DNA of 64,000 nucleotides from JAIBBV01 sp044347745 (GCA_044347745.1 JBIKUD010000010.1:1-64000); one strand, 5' to 3'. Shown: positions 52,504 through 62,365, numbered from the stretch's first letter. Notes: a model not told the origin generated them from the letters alone. A program made the numbers and translations.

Positions 52504-55140
52504 TCAGGGCAGCAGCTCTTTTACCTTCTGAGACAAGGAATAAAGCAGCGTCTGACACTCGCGCGGACTTAAATCGTCTAATGCACTGTCTTGAATCTCA
52601 CGTACTACTGCTTTACAAGCTTCGTAATCGTCGGGAACGCTCATCACAGGTTCCGAAACCTTGGCTACGGAGAAAAGCGAAAGTTGCGGAGTAGGCTCTT
52701 GCACACTTGGTTGCATAGAGCGCTGGCTTAAAAGATACCGTGCACGCTTTAAAACATCTGCCGGAATGCCCGCAAGCTTCGCTACTTCGAGACCATACGA
52801 GCGTTTGGCAGCTCCATCGAGAATTCGATGGGTAAAGAAGACTTCACCCTCTCTGTCGACAGAACCTACAGAAATATTTTTTACCGCCGGGTATACGCTC
52901 TCAAGCTGTGTGAGCTCATGAAAATGGGTAGCAAAAATGCTACGGCACTGAAGCGCATGCACCATTTGTTCAAGTATAGCTTGGGCCAAGGCAAGTCCAT
53001 CGGCAGTTGCAGTGCCGCGACCAATTTCATCAACCAGCAAAAGTGAACGTTGGGTAGCGGCAGCTAAAATATAGGAAGCTTCACGCATCTCCACCATAAA
53101 AGTTGATTCGCCTTCAGCAATATTGTCGGAGGCCCCAATACGAGCAAATAGTCTGTCAACAAGCCCCATTCGGGCCGCTTTTGCAGGAACGGGGGCTCCC
53201 ATGTGGGCCATGATCACTATCAGCCCAGTTTGCCGAATATAGGTTGATTTACCCCCCATGTTCGGTCCCGTAAGAACTAAACAGCGCGGTGTTTCAGCCT
53301 TAAGTTCAATTGAATTAGCAACAAAAGCTTGTCTTAGTTTGCTTGCAAGTACCGGATGGCTACCCTCAACAATTTCGAGCTCTGTCGATTCGTCTACTTG
53401 GGGGGTGACGTAGGCTTCTTTTACTTTAAGTTCTGCAAAACTTAAAAGCACATCTAATTCGGCAAGTGCCAAAGCAACGCGTCTAAAATAAAGTTGGCTT
53501 TTTCTTAAAAGGGAACGCAGCGCTTCAAAATAGTTTCTCTCAAGCGCCAAGGCTTTATCCTCGGCTCCCATCACCTCTTGCTCGCGTTGCTTTAGTTCAA
53601 CAGTAGTATAACGCTCGCCATTCACCGTAGATTGACGACGAATGTAGTTATCGGGCACCTTTTCTAAATTGGTTCTGGTCACTTCAATAAAGTACCCAAG
53701 AATATTATTGTACTTTATTTTTAGAGATGAAATTCCGGAGCGTTCTCGTTCACTGGCTTCAAGCTCCAATATCCAAGCTTTGCCCGATGCCTTTAATTCC
53801 CTGAGCTTGTCTAATTCTACGTCAACTCCCGCGCGAATAATGCCGCCATCACTGACAATATGAGGCGGGTTATCGGTAAGCAAACGTTGTAACTCGCTGA
53901 GGCTGTCAGTATCCGATTCAAGTGCTTGAATAAGATGTTGAAGCTCGTTGGGTAGACTAATTGCGCTCACCGACTGTTGTATGCGGGGCACCCTTTCAAG
54001 GGTATCACGCAGCGCGCCAAGCTCCTTTGGAGAAGCGGCGGCCAATTCAATGCGCGCAGCGATACGCTCAATATCAGCGCAAAAAGTTAATTCTTCTCGA
54101 ATGTTTCTTCTTAGTTCATCCGCATGAGCAAACGCCGCAACAATTGTATGACGACGCTGAATTGCGCTCAGTTCACAGAGTGGTTGCAGTATCCACTCTC
54201 GCAGCAAACGGGCTCCGGCGCTGGTTTGAGTCAAATTGAGATGCGCGAAAAGAGTGCCTTCAAGCCCACTGTCGCGGGTATTGGTAACTAATTCAAGATT
54301 ACGGCGAGTAGTGGCGTCAATGAGGAGCGAATGCGTGTAGGTACGCGCCGATATCTGACTAATACAAACCTGTTTATCAATGGTAGTTTCATCAATATAG
54401 TTTACGAGTAAACGCACCGCTTTTTTGGTCAGCGGAGCCAGCACCGCGTAGCCCGGTAATGCGGCAAAATCTCTAAGGCCCCCACGACCAGACTCAACAT
54501 ATGATTCAGGGCGAAATTTAAGTGACTGAGCTGTTTGCACCCTTTCAATTTCACGCACCCAGGGCAAACGCCGGTCTATTGGCTTTGACTGAATGCTCCG
54601 GGGCAATATCATTTCAGTGGGACAAATTCTTGAAAGTTCCTGTGCAAGCTGGGAAGCTGTAAGGCCTTCTCGCACCCACATGGTGCCTGTTTGCACCTCA
54701 GAAAAAGCAATGGCCGCTTCAGCATCTGACTCAACCACACAACTTGCCACAATAGAGGCACTGCCCTCTTCCGCTCGGCCCAAAAGCCTAATGCCCGGAG
54801 TGACAATTCGCTCAAGCTTGCGCTCAACCATGCCCTTGCCCGTCGGCACTCCTACTTGACTGACTACTGCTACCGAAAGTCCAAGAGCCACTAAACGATC
54901 GACATACCCATCAGCCACTCCAATAGGCACCCCACACATAGGGACTGGGTTTGGATCATTTTTATCTCGGGTTGTGAGGGTTAAATTAAGCGTTTTTGAA
55001 ACCAGCACCGCATCTTCGAAAAAGAGCTCGTAGAAGTCTCCCACCTGAAAAAAGAGTTGGCAGTCTGGATACTGTTTTTTGTACTCCAAATACTGAGTCA
55101 ACATTGGCGGCAGTTTTGGTACTTCAACAGCTACATTCAT
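52504..55140 (-). CDS. mutS: DNA mismatch repair protein MutS
   Basis: The protein has 878 residues, the normal length of MutS1. The mismatch-reading motif FQVGDFYELF lies near residue 30 and the ATPase C-terminal shows GPNMGGKSTYIRQTG (about 625), FMVEMREASYIL, SLLLVDEIGRGTATADGLALA and FATHFHEL. It recognises mismatches and recruits MutL, which is not in the window. The C-terminal tail after residue 800 is of usual length. Its start lies only 88 bp from the divergently transcribed response regulator. Confidence 0.97.
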   Translation of the reverse strand: MNVAVEVPKLPPMLTQYLEYKKQYPDCQLFFQVGDFYELFFEDAVLVSKTLNLTLTTRDKNDPNPVPMCGVPIGVADGYVDRLVALGLSVAVVSQVGVPTGKGMVERKLERIVTPGIRLLGRAEEGSASIVASCVVESDAEAAIAFSEVQTGTMWVREGLTASQLAQELSRICPTEMILPRSIQSKPIDRRLPWVREIERVQTAQSLKFRPESYVESGRGGLRDFAALPGYAVLAPLTKKAVRLLVNYIDETTIDKQVCISQISARTYTHSLLIDATTRRNLELVTNTRDSGLEGTLFAHLNLTQTSAGARLLREWILQPLCELSAIQRRHTIVAAFAHADELRRNIREELTFCADIERIAARIELAAASPKELGALRDTLERVPRIQQSVSAISLPNELQHLIQALESDTDSLSELQRLLTDNPPHIVSDGGIIRAGVDVELDKLRELKASGKAWILELEASERERSGISSLKIKYNNILGYFIEVTRTNLEKVPDNYIRRQSTVNGERYTTVELKQREQEVMGAEDKALALERNYFEALRSLLRKSQLYFRRVALALAELDVLLSFAELKVKEAYVTPQVDESTELEIVEGSHPVLASKLRQAFVANSIELKAETPRCLVLTGPNMGGKSTYIRQTGLIVIMAHMGAPVPAKAARMGLVDRLFARIGASDNIAEGESTFMVEMREASYILAAATQRSLLLVDEIGRGTATADGLALAQAILEQMVHALQCRSIFATHFHELTQLESVYPAVKNISVGSVDREGEVFFTHRILDGAAKRSYGLEVAKLAGIPADVLKRARYLLSQRSMQPSVQEPTPQLSLFSVAKVSEPVMSVPDDYEACKAVVREIQDSALDDLSPRECQTLLYSLSQKVKELLP

Positions 55141-55228
55141 TCGAATTTAACTCAATAATATTGACCATATGCGTTGCCAATTGCAGCAAACGCCTCAAGG
55201 GGGTATGAATCAGGCTACAGGAACAAAT

Positions 55229-55612
55229 ATGAGCGAGCCTGACCGAAAAATCCAGTCCATACTGCTGGTTGATGATGAGCCTTCGGTGGTCTTTGCACTT
55301 AAACTACTGCTTCAAGCTCTTGGTTACCAGGTGGAGGCCTTTAATACCCCATCAGAAGCAGTCATAGCTCTTGAAAGCCAAGCTCCGTTTGACCTAGTGC
55401 TTTGTGATCTTAAAATGCCAGTGTTAAATGGCTTGGGCGTGCTGAAGGCTTGTAGAGCTGCAAGACCTGAGCTGCCTTTTGTCTTAATGTCTGCGCACGC
55501 TAGTTCCGAAGAAATTGAGCAGGCCTACAGCCTCGGCGCCACCGGGTTTCTTCCAAAACCGTTTACTCCTGAAGAGCTTAAGCAACTTATCGAAAAGCTC
55601 TCAAAAACTTAG
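55229..55612 (+). CDS. Single-domain response regulator (CheY-like)
   Basis: The 127-residue protein consists of one receiver domain: ILLVDDEPSVVFALKLLL with the acidic pair, the phosphoacceptor in LVLCDLKMPVLNG, VLMSAHASSEE, and the Lys of GFLPKPFTPEEL. All key residues are present, unlike the protein at 30118. The start at 55229 is chosen for AGGA six bases upstream; two earlier ATG codons have poor spacing. No output domain or kinase lies adjacent, so its partner is unknown. Confidence 0.9.
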   Translation: MSEPDRKIQSILLVDDEPSVVFALKLLLQALGYQVEAFNTPSEAVIALESQAPFDLVLCDLKMPVLNGLGVLKACRAARPELPFVLMSAHASSEEIEQAYSLGATGFLPKPFTPEELKQLIEKLSKT

Positions 55613-55719
55613 AGCGCGTAGCAATTGCTCGCTTCGAACCTAAAAAAGCACTAACTAAAAAGGGCACTGCTTCAAATTTTGACTATCGAGACATTACCCT
55701 TTTCACATTAAACAAGCAT

Positions 55720-55784
55720 AAAACAAATGGGCGCGGCACTTACGTGCCACGCCCATAAATTGCCCACTTTCATTACTGAAAGTG
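55720..55784 (-). terminator. Two hairpins ending rpsA transcription
   Basis: Read on the minus strand, CACTTTCA/TGAAAGTG (55765-55784) comes first, then a 12-bp stem TGGGCGTGGCAC paired with 55728-55739, loop GTAA, followed by TTTGTTTTATG. The second is a good Rho-independent terminator; the first may stabilise the mRNA end. Confidence 0.8.
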
Positions 55785-55805
55785 AACACTGCAGATTAGG
55801 CTGCC

Positions 55806-57521
55806 TTAGCGGCCTTCTCCGTCCATCTTCTGACGAAGCAAGTCGCCGAAGGTAACTGCTGAAGTACCCTCTTCCATAAACTCAGCAAGCTGCTCTTTGT
55901 CGTTTCGACGACGAATAGCTCTGATACTGAGGCTAATGCGACGCTCTTCGCGATCAATGTTGGTTACCTCGCTCTCAATTTGAGCACCAACCTTGAAGCT
56001 TTCGGCGATATTCTCAACCTTCTCAACGCCTAGTTGAGAATTGTGAATAAGGCCCTCAACTCCATTCTCGATCTCAACAAAGAGACCAAAATCGGTGATT
56101 GAGGTGATGGTTCCCTGTACACGGGTACCCACTGGGTAACGCTGCGAAATAGTGTCCCATGGATCTGGTGTCAACTGCTTGATGCCAAGGCTGAGACGTT
56201 CATTCGAAGCGTCGATATCCAAGACAATGGCTTCAACGTCATCACCCTTCTTAAAGAGATCATGAATCTCTTTAGGATCGCGGATGCGCTTAGTCCATGA
56301 GAAGTCAGAGACGTGTACCAAGCCGTCAATTCCGTCTTCGACACCAACAAAGATACCGAAATCGGTGATTGAACGAACTTTACCAGCAACCTTGGATCCA
56401 ATTGGGTGCTTCTCGCGAAGCTCATCCCAAGGATTCGGCATAAGTTGTTTGAGACCTAAGCTGATGCGCTGTTGCTCTTGGTCAATGCCCAAGATGACCG
56501 CTTCAACCATGTCGCCAACATTCAAGAGCTTCGAAGGAGAACGAACTTTCTTCGTCCAACTCATCTCAGAAACGTGAATGAGACCTTCAACGCCTTCTTC
56601 AAGCTCAACAAACGCACCGTAGTCGGTAAGATTCATTACCTTACCTTTAATGCGTCCGCCTACAGGGAAGCGCTCATGCACTGTCTGCCATGGATCGGTC
56701 TTCAATTGTTTCATGCCCAAGCTGACGCGCTCTTTCTCGGCATCATACTTCAGCACCACAACTGGCACTGTTTGACCGATAGAAAGCTTCTCAGATGGAT
56801 GATTTACGCGGCCCCATGCGATATCGGTGATATGGAGCAATCCGTCAATTCCGCCCAAGTCAATAAATGCACCGTAGTCGGTAACATTCTTAACTGTGCC
56901 TTCCATGACCACGCCTTCAGAAAGAACCTTAAGGGTCTCTGCTCGAAGACTATCGCGCTCAGACATCAATACTGCGCGGCGGGACAATACAATATTTCCC
57001 TTATCACGCGTGATTTTGAGCACTTTAAAATCGAAAGTCTCACCAATAAACTTATCGAGATTGCGGTGAGGACGAATGTCAATTTGTGAACCAGGCAAGA
57101 ATGCAGGAATACCAATATCAACTTGGAGTCCGCCTTTAACCTTTTGCACTACTTTTCCGGAAAGAATTGCGCCAGTGCGGAACATGTCTTCAACTTTGTT
57201 CCATACTTTCTGCTGATCCGCACGCTCCTTAGACAGGAGCAGCTGTCCGTATTCGTTCTCAATTGAAATAATGAATACGTCGATGGACTCACCAATTTTA
57301 GCGGTGATAGCACCTTCGGCATTCATAAATTGCGTGGTCGGGACAATACCATCGCTCTTAAATCCGATATCAACCGTGACGTAGTCTTTGTTAATACCAA
57401 CTACTCGTCCGGGAACAATTTTGCCTTGACGCAAACCGCCAAGACGCTCACCCATCAAGCGCTCAAATTCGCTCGCAAAACTGCCAGCAGAGCTGCCTGA
57501 AGAACTTCCAGCTAATGTCAT
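55806..57521 (-). CDS. rpsA: 30S ribosomal protein S1
   Basis: The protein has 571 residues with six S1 (OB-fold) domains: the first two are diverged (GKIVPGRVVGINKDYVTVDI; GAILSGKVVQKVKGGLQVDI), the later four nearly identical in pattern (GTVKNVTDYGAFIDLGGIDG; GKVMNLTDYGAFVELEEGVEG; GKVRSITDFGIFVGVEDGIDG; GTITSITDFGLFVEIENGVEG). It brings mRNA to the ribosome. The 265-bp gap to cmk, on the same strand, likely holds its own promoter and an autoregulatory leader. The cmk-rpsA order is common in Proteobacteria. Confidence 0.97.
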   Translation of the reverse strand: MTLAGSSSGSSAGSFASEFERLMGERLGGLRQGKIVPGRVVGINKDYVTVDIGFKSDGIVPTTQFMNAEGAITAKIGESIDVFIISIENEYGQLLLSKERADQQKVWNKVEDMFRTGAILSGKVVQKVKGGLQVDIGIPAFLPGSQIDIRPHRNLDKFIGETFDFKVLKITRDKGNIVLSRRAVLMSERDSLRAETLKVLSEGVVMEGTVKNVTDYGAFIDLGGIDGLLHITDIAWGRVNHPSEKLSIGQTVPVVVLKYDAEKERVSLGMKQLKTDPWQTVHERFPVGGRIKGKVMNLTDYGAFVELEEGVEGLIHVSEMSWTKKVRSPSKLLNVGDMVEAVILGIDQEQQRISLGLKQLMPNPWDELREKHPIGSKVAGKVRSITDFGIFVGVEDGIDGLVHVSDFSWTKRIRDPKEIHDLFKKGDDVEAIVLDIDASNERLSLGIKQLTPDPWDTISQRYPVGTRVQGTITSITDFGLFVEIENGVEGLIHNSQLGVEKVENIAESFKVGAQIESEVTNIDREERRISLSIRAIRRRNDKEQLAEFMEEGTSAVTFGDLLRQKMDGEGR

Positions 57522-57786
57522 ATTATTTTGTCTTTATATTGCTAATACGAAACGCGAGATGCGCCCCGCAAGAACCAACGCTTTCTAAAGTTGTAAACGC
57601 TTATGAGCGTACGGCTCTTTATTGAATGCCCACCTGTCTCTTAACAATTTGAATCGCCAGGCAAGCGAAATAACAGTTCAAATTGCCTACGTACCTATTA
57701 CGCAGGAGCCTTAAGTTCTAACAGGCGTTTGGTTTAAAGTCTATAATAGCCAAGGGGGGAGGCAACCCCACGTAATTACTTACTAT
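57522..57786 (-). other. cmk-rpsA intergenic region
   Basis: The 265 bp should contain the rpsA promoter and leader. No confident hexamer pair or structured element was identified. Confidence 0.35.
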
Positions 57787-58473
57787 TTACGCACACATTC
57801 CGCGATTTTTTGCCAATACATAAAGCCGCTCTACTATAATGGCAACCGGTTCATGAGAATTATCGATATGCTCTGCATCTGGTGCGGCCACGGTTGGAGA
57901 CAAAGCTCTTTCGGCATCACGCTTATCTCGCTCCAAAATCTCTATGCGTATTTTGTCGGCTACAGAGTGTTCGTGAGCATTTATTATTCCCAGTTGCTTT
58001 AATCGGCGCGCGATACGCACCGACTCATCTGCATGAACAAACAACTTCAGCTTCGCTTCAGGGAATATCACCGTGCCAAGATCCCTTCCCTCAGCAACTA
58101 TCGGATGGGGTAAAAATGCCGTGCGCTGGCTTTCACGCAAAAATTCGCGCACCACTCTATGCTGCGCCGCCTTCGAGGTAGCCTCTGAAACATGAGGCTC
58201 TTGAACTTCCCGGGTGATGTCTCGTCCATCCAGTTTTAGCGCCGGAGCCCCGTCCCTGCCAATGTCTAGGCTAATCTGATGCTTCGACAACAAATTCTGT
58301 AAGGCTGCCGAGTCCATGGGATCAACTTCAGCACTCAGCGCTGCATACGCAACCGCTCGATACAGTAGTCCGGTGTTGAGATGAATAAATCCCAGTCGAT
58401 CGGCCAGAGCGCGGGCCAAAGTGCTTTTGCCTGAACCAGCAAGGCCATCTACGGTAATAACATGACGTGACAT
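57787..58473 (-). CDS. cmk: Cytidylate kinase
   Basis: This 228-residue enzyme phosphorylates CMP and dCMP. It begins with the P-loop VDGLAGSGKSTLARALA, followed by LGFIHLNTGLLYRAVAY (the YRA motif of the family), LDGRDITREVQEPHVSEATS, FLPHPIVAEGRDLGTVIFPEA with the GRDxGT motif, and the lid region KLFVHADESVRIARR. Length and motif order are typical. The P-loop has Leu where Pro is more usual (GLAGSGKS), a mild change. Confidence 0.96.
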   Translation of the reverse strand: MSRHVITVDGLAGSGKSTLARALADRLGFIHLNTGLLYRAVAYAALSAEVDPMDSAALQNLLSKHQISLDIGRDGAPALKLDGRDITREVQEPHVSEATSKAAQHRVVREFLRESQRTAFLPHPIVAEGRDLGTVIFPEAKLKLFVHADESVRIARRLKQLGIINAHEHSVADKIRIEILERDKRDAERALSPTVAAPDAEHIDNSHEPVAIIVERLYVLAKNRGMCA

Positions 58474-58583
58474 AACAATATGTATACATGAGCAAACGCC
58501 GCAACAAAATCCCTGGTCTCAAGGCGTAGCCTTATGCTGCGTAGCTGAGTAAGATTTAAAACTACAACCGGCGCTAAACCTGC

Positions 58584-60422
58584 TTATTGCTCAAAATCGC
58601 GCACAAACAGCTCCTGGCGTAGGTACACAAATCGCGGCGTAATTGGGGGCAAATTAGCTGCGTTATTAAAGGCAGTTTCATAACTCCAAATTCGATTTGG
58701 CGCTGTGTAGTAATTTCCACCGTACACCCAAGCGCCATTTTGATGACGCGGACGATTTAAACTCACAAAAGATCCTCGATAGGTAAAGTTTCGGTTCGTC
58801 CAGTTCTCATGAAATCGGGGATAGTTTTCGAGTCCACCGTTATAAGCGCCGCCCTGTCCCCCGGCACCTTCAACACCGCCAGTAGTATCTGTTCCTGCAA
58901 GCACCGCGGCATTTACCGTGGAATCGGAAGCTACTCTACTGGCAAGTGCCAGCGCGGAAGTTCCGTTCCAACTGTTCGTATCTGCCCAGGCGGGAGAAAG
59001 CACATTAAAAGCGTCTGCCAAAAAAGCTGAAGGCAGCTTATTTACGGTGTTGTAGTTGCCCATAACATAAAAAGCTTGGTTGCTTACCCAAGTTACACCG
59101 CGAATGGCCGGTGCACCGCCCACGTTTGAATGAAGGCGTTGAGAGTTTCGAACACGAACTCCATAGTTATTGGCAGCGCTATTTGACTGAGGTCCTTCAA
59201 CTGCCAAGAAAATAACAAGCCCTCCCTGAGTAGAGTCTGACAATAACTTTCCGCTTCCAAACCAATTACTCCGATGGAGGCAATTAAAGAGCGCAACCAC
59301 ATCTACATCAAGCATGCGAATTAGTTTTGCCTCGCGGTTGTTATAAAAGCTATTGGTATTTGCTATTGAACGACCGGAAATACTCCCCGAACATTGGACC
59401 ATATTGGTGTTAATGGTGCTGGTGGCACTTGCATTCAGAGAATTATCCACATTTCGAACTTCAACCGCCGTAACTGCATTGGTGGTATCGGGAGTATTAG
59501 CGTTGGTTAACTTGAGAACTAAACGTAAATCAGCATTATCCCAATAGACCTGTCCCGGCGTTGGCTCCAAAACCTCTGGAGCAGGAACTTCAACCGGCGT
59601 AACCCCCATTTGAATCATCCCATTAAATGGAGTGAGCTGATTTGGCTGAATTTGAACTCGAGTGGTGCAGGTTGGAACAAGCGTAGTTGCGACAGTGGGA
59701 TTAAAAACCCGAACTAAATTTGAGTTGCAAAGGTTCTGATTCTTTCGGCCTCGATATAAGTTACCAGCAGTAGACACCTGCCCCTGCATTATAAGTCCCG
59801 GATTTGGATTATCGGTATTCAGATACAAATCGCCATTGGTGTGCACCGGACCATTAAGCGTCATTGTTGGACCTGGCAATATTTCCAGATCTTTATTGTA
59901 AAATGCAGCAAATTGAAAAAGTGGCACCAATCGGCTTTTAAACTTTAACTCCAATTGTGCCGTCGTTCGATCTTCAATGGTTTGAGCGTTCGAAACCGCC
60001 GTATACCGGTATTCTTGCGCATTTAAATTTTGGTAAAGCTCACCTGGGGGAATAGTTATGTTTTGTGGATTTCCGGCTTCTTCCCTGACGTAGGTGACAT
60101 TCGATTGATTGTTAAACGTAAAGGTTTGGCATGCAAAGTCATTACTGCCGTTGTTACTTCCTGTGCAAGGGTTTGGTTCGGTCGGCCCAGGCCCAGTGGG
60201 CACATTATACCCGACAAATGTTTGGCGGATCGCTTCAGCGCGCACGTTAAGTCCAGCTTCCGCTGCATAAAAACCTTGCACACTCTCTTTGGACATTCGA
60301 CTTGTGCCTATTTCCATGGACGAGGTGAATGTGTAGGCGCTGTATAATGCCAAAAGCACTGACATCATGAGCAGCACCGTGATGAGCACAAACCCATGTT
60401 CGTTACATTTTTTTGTGCACAT
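58584..60422 (-). CDS. PilX-like type IV pilus minor pilin, long form
   Basis: The product has 612 residues. The class III-type start CNEHG followed by FVLITVLLMMSVLLALYSAYTF and the EIGTSRMSKESVQGFYAAEAG helix are the PilX N-terminus; +5 is Thr instead of Glu, as in other PilX/GspK proteins. The exported part is about 560 residues, far longer than PilX (about 200), and rich in Asn, Thr and Gly with right-handed-helix-like strands (NGPVHTNGDLYLNT). It is the last gene of the minor-pilin operon. No PilY1 gene follows; this long domain may take its tip-adhesin role (inference). Confidence 0.78.
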   Translation of the reverse strand: MCTKKCNEHGFVLITVLLMMSVLLALYSAYTFTSSMEIGTSRMSKESVQGFYAAEAGLNVRAEAIRQTFVGYNVPTGPGPTEPNPCTGSNNGSNDFACQTFTFNNQSNVTYVREEAGNPQNITIPPGELYQNLNAQEYRYTAVSNAQTIEDRTTAQLELKFKSRLVPLFQFAAFYNKDLEILPGPTMTLNGPVHTNGDLYLNTDNPNPGLIMQGQVSTAGNLYRGRKNQNLCNSNLVRVFNPTVATTLVPTCTTRVQIQPNQLTPFNGMIQMGVTPVEVPAPEVLEPTPGQVYWDNADLRLVLKLTNANTPDTTNAVTAVEVRNVDNSLNASATSTINTNMVQCSGSISGRSIANTNSFYNNREAKLIRMLDVDVVALFNCLHRSNWFGSGKLLSDSTQGGLVIFLAVEGPQSNSAANNYGVRVRNSQRLHSNVGGAPAIRGVTWVSNQAFYVMGNYNTVNKLPSAFLADAFNVLSPAWADTNSWNGTSALALASRVASDSTVNAAVLAGTDTTGGVEGAGGQGGAYNGGLENYPRFHENWTNRNFTYRGSFVSLNRPRHQNGAWVYGGNYYTAPNRIWSYETAFNNAANLPPITPRFVYLRQELFVRDFEQ

Positions 60423-60432
60423 ATTCGCCTCT

Positions 60433-61326
60433 TTAATTCGACAAAATATTTCTGGGAAAAAACCGCGCCGAAACAGTTCGACTCACTGGATCGGTTGCCA
60501 CCGTGGCACTGCCTGTTAACGAAACTTCAATTGATGCAATATCTGTCCAATCATCAGTGGCAGCAAAGGCAGTAAGTACGGTCGCGTCCTGCATGGCTAT
60601 TTGTATATCTAAATTAGTAAGCTCGTTGGCTACCGCAATTGGATTTGTGGTGTCTTGGTCGGTAATAATCTGTAGCACTCCATTCACCAGTCGATATCGC
60701 CACTCCTCAAGAAGGTAAATTGAAGATGCACCAACGGGATAGGTATTAGCCCAAGTGCCTGCGCTTCGGACTATCTGAAAATCGTTGCTATTATTCTGCT
60801 CGCCAACAAAATCAAAAAACTCACCAATTCGACTAACCCGATTATATATATACCCTTTAACGGAACCGCCGGTATTGGTGCGATAGGCGCTCCAGTTATT
60901 AAGGGCTGATAAATTAGAAGCAGTGTCACAGCCTGGCAGCGTCAGAGAATTGTCGGCTACCACCATGTTGGTAGTGCCACTCGCCGCTGTTATTTGCACA
61001 CACACGTTAAAAACTTCATCTATCAGGTTACGCCGCACTATGAGTTCATCAAAATTACCCGCCGTGCCGTCGATTAATTCTACGGCCGGAAACGTAGACG
61101 GTAAATTTTCTCCAGCTTCACGAATATCAATGCCCATAATATCAAGGGCACTGCGTAAGTTTTGATTTATGCGGGTGCGCACTAAGTCATAACGAAACAA
61201 TCCACGGTTTGACATGGTCGCGCTTAAGGTCAGCGCCAGCATAAGCATTCCCAGAAAGCTTACGACTAAAAGCTCAGTTAGGGTAAACCCTTTATCTGAG
61301 CCGAGTGAAGACAGTTTCAGTTTCAA
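60433..61326 (-). CDS. PilW-like minor pilin
   Basis: The protein has 297 residues. The leader SDKG precedes FTLTELLVVSFLGMLMLALTL, with Phe at +1 and Glu at +5 as in type IV prepilins. RTRINQNLRSALDIMGIDIREAG is the typical PilW/GspJ helix. The exported domain contains cysteines. It lies 10 bp before the PilX-like gene and overlaps the PilV-like gene by 35 bp, showing tight operon structure. Confidence 0.85.
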   Translation of the reverse strand: MKLKLSSLGSDKGFTLTELLVVSFLGMLMLALTLSATMSNRGLFRYDLVRTRINQNLRSALDIMGIDIREAGENLPSTFPAVELIDGTAGNFDELIVRRNLIDEVFNVCVQITAASGTTNMVVADNSLTLPGCDTASNLSALNNWSAYRTNTGGSVKGYIYNRVSRIGEFFDFVGEQNNSNDFQIVRSAGTWANTYPVGASSIYLLEEWRYRLVNGVLQIITDQDTTNPIAVANELTNLDIQIAMQDATVLTAFAATDDWTDIASIEVSLTGSATVATDPVSRTVSARFFPRNILSN

Positions 61327-61681
61327 AAACCATTCCTCCTAAATGGGACACTTGAATACGCAGATGTCGATTGGCCGCAGAGGCGCAAAAAGCCACCGTC
61401 ACACAATAACTCGTTTGCACGGTAAAATTTTTATTGTCGATAACAATCGTTTGCGAAGTGCTGCCCGAGGTAGGCAGCGCTCCTGGGTCTTGAAGTCTTA
61501 GTTCGTCAAGCGCCCGCTGGGCAGCGGCAACAGCTAAGGTGCGAATCTCTGCTTGGGTGCTGCGCTGCAAATGTCCCACATACGTACTTGCCATGGTGGC
61601 GGAGACAGTTAAAAAGAGCAGCAAAGACACCATTACCTCAAGTAAGGTAAATCCCCGCATATTTGTTTGTCGCATCTGCAT
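61292..61681 (-). CDS. PilV-like minor pilin
   Basis: The protein has 129 residues. The leader NMRG precedes FTLLEVMVSLLLFLTVSATM, with Phe +1 and Glu +5. STQAEIRTLAVAAAQRALDELR is the usual amphipathic helix of PilV/GspI proteins, and a cysteine pair follows. It starts five bases after the FimT-like stop. The start may instead be one of two later ATG codons (61675 or 61660). Confidence 0.82.
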   Translation of the reverse strand: MQMRQTNMRGFTLLEVMVSLLLFLTVSATMASTYVGHLQRSTQAEIRTLAVAAAQRALDELRLQDPGALPTSGSTSQTIVIDNKNFTVQTSYCVTVAFCASAANRHLRIQVSHLGGMVFETETVFTRLR

Positions 61682-61686
61682 AGGAG

Positions 61687-62130
61687 TTAACTTTGAGAAA
61701 GTTGCACACTGCCACCCAGAAACACTTCAATCGTGCGGCTTTGTGAGTGAATATCGTTTACTACTACTTGAGTGTTCGAGTCAGATAGTCCACGTGACGT
61801 AAAACAAACTACCCAGTTGGTGGCGCCTAGACTGGCTCCGGCTGGAAGATTTAGTGACAGAGTCGTATCGGTCACCGGCGCAGGATCCGCGCAGTTTACC
61901 CCACTTTGGGTCACAATTTGTGTGCTCGAGGTTGGCACAATAAAATAGGCTGATGTGGAAGAGATGGCCCGAGCTCTGGCTTGCTTAAATAATCCCAGCA
62001 GCGATGCGGCTGCGTTTTCAGATGGATTGCTTAAGGCGTTTAAATTCATAATGGCAATTCCCGCCATTATTCCCGAAAGCGCCATCACGACTATCAGCTC
62101 GAAAATAGTAAATCCGCGTTCATTTCGCAT
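61687..62130 (-). CDS. FimT/GspH-like minor pilin
   Basis: The product has 147 residues. MRNERG is the leader, followed by FTIFELIVVMALSGIMAGIAI with Phe +1 and Glu +5, then ENAAASLLGLFKQARARAISS, the FimT/GspH helix, and a beta-rich C-terminal domain with a cysteine pair. The ATG at 62130 is chosen because the leader is then six residues; an in-frame codon at 62205 would give an unnatural 31-residue leader. It is the first clear pilin gene of the operon. Confidence 0.85.
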   Translation of the reverse strand: MRNERGFTIFELIVVMALSGIMAGIAIMNLNALSNPSENAAASLLGLFKQARARAISSTSAYFIVPTSSTQIVTQSGVNCADPAPVTDTTLSLNLPAGASLGATNWVVCFTSRGLSDSNTQVVVNDIHSQSRTIEVFLGGSVQLSQS

Positions 62131-62140
62131 GAACAATTTT

Positions 62141-62365
62141 TTAACCTCTTGTTCCACAACCTGTAAGCTCCAAGGCCGGCTCAATTCGGCCAAAAGACCT
62201 TTCAACCACCTGCAAAGGAATGCAAGTGCCTCTCCAGTCCTGACAAGCAGCCCGTTCCAATAAATTCAACATGTTAGCCTGCTTCGCATTTAGCCGCTTA
62301 GGTATACGTCGACCACTTTGCGCAATTATTGCAGGGCAAAACGCATCTGGACGCTCGGGTTTCAC
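62141..62365 (-). CDS. Small Cys-containing hypothetical protein upstream of fimT-like gene
   Basis: The possible product has 74 residues, starts with GTG, and is basic with four cysteines (DAFCPA, AACQDW, GTCIPLQVV and GCGTRG at the end). No family was recognised. Its stop lies 10 bp before the fimT-like start and its size and strand fit a first operon gene. The ribosome-binding site is weak. It may be a chance frame. Confidence 0.35.
   Translation of the reverse strand: MKPERPDAFCPAIIAQSGRRIPKRLNAKQANMLNLLERAACQDWRGTCIPLQVVERSFGRIEPALELTGCGTRG

Noticed and set aside
55612..55640. A third end of the 178-bp element (AGAGCGCGTAGCAATTGC)
   Set aside because: Similarity stops after about ten bases and nothing of the element's interior follows.
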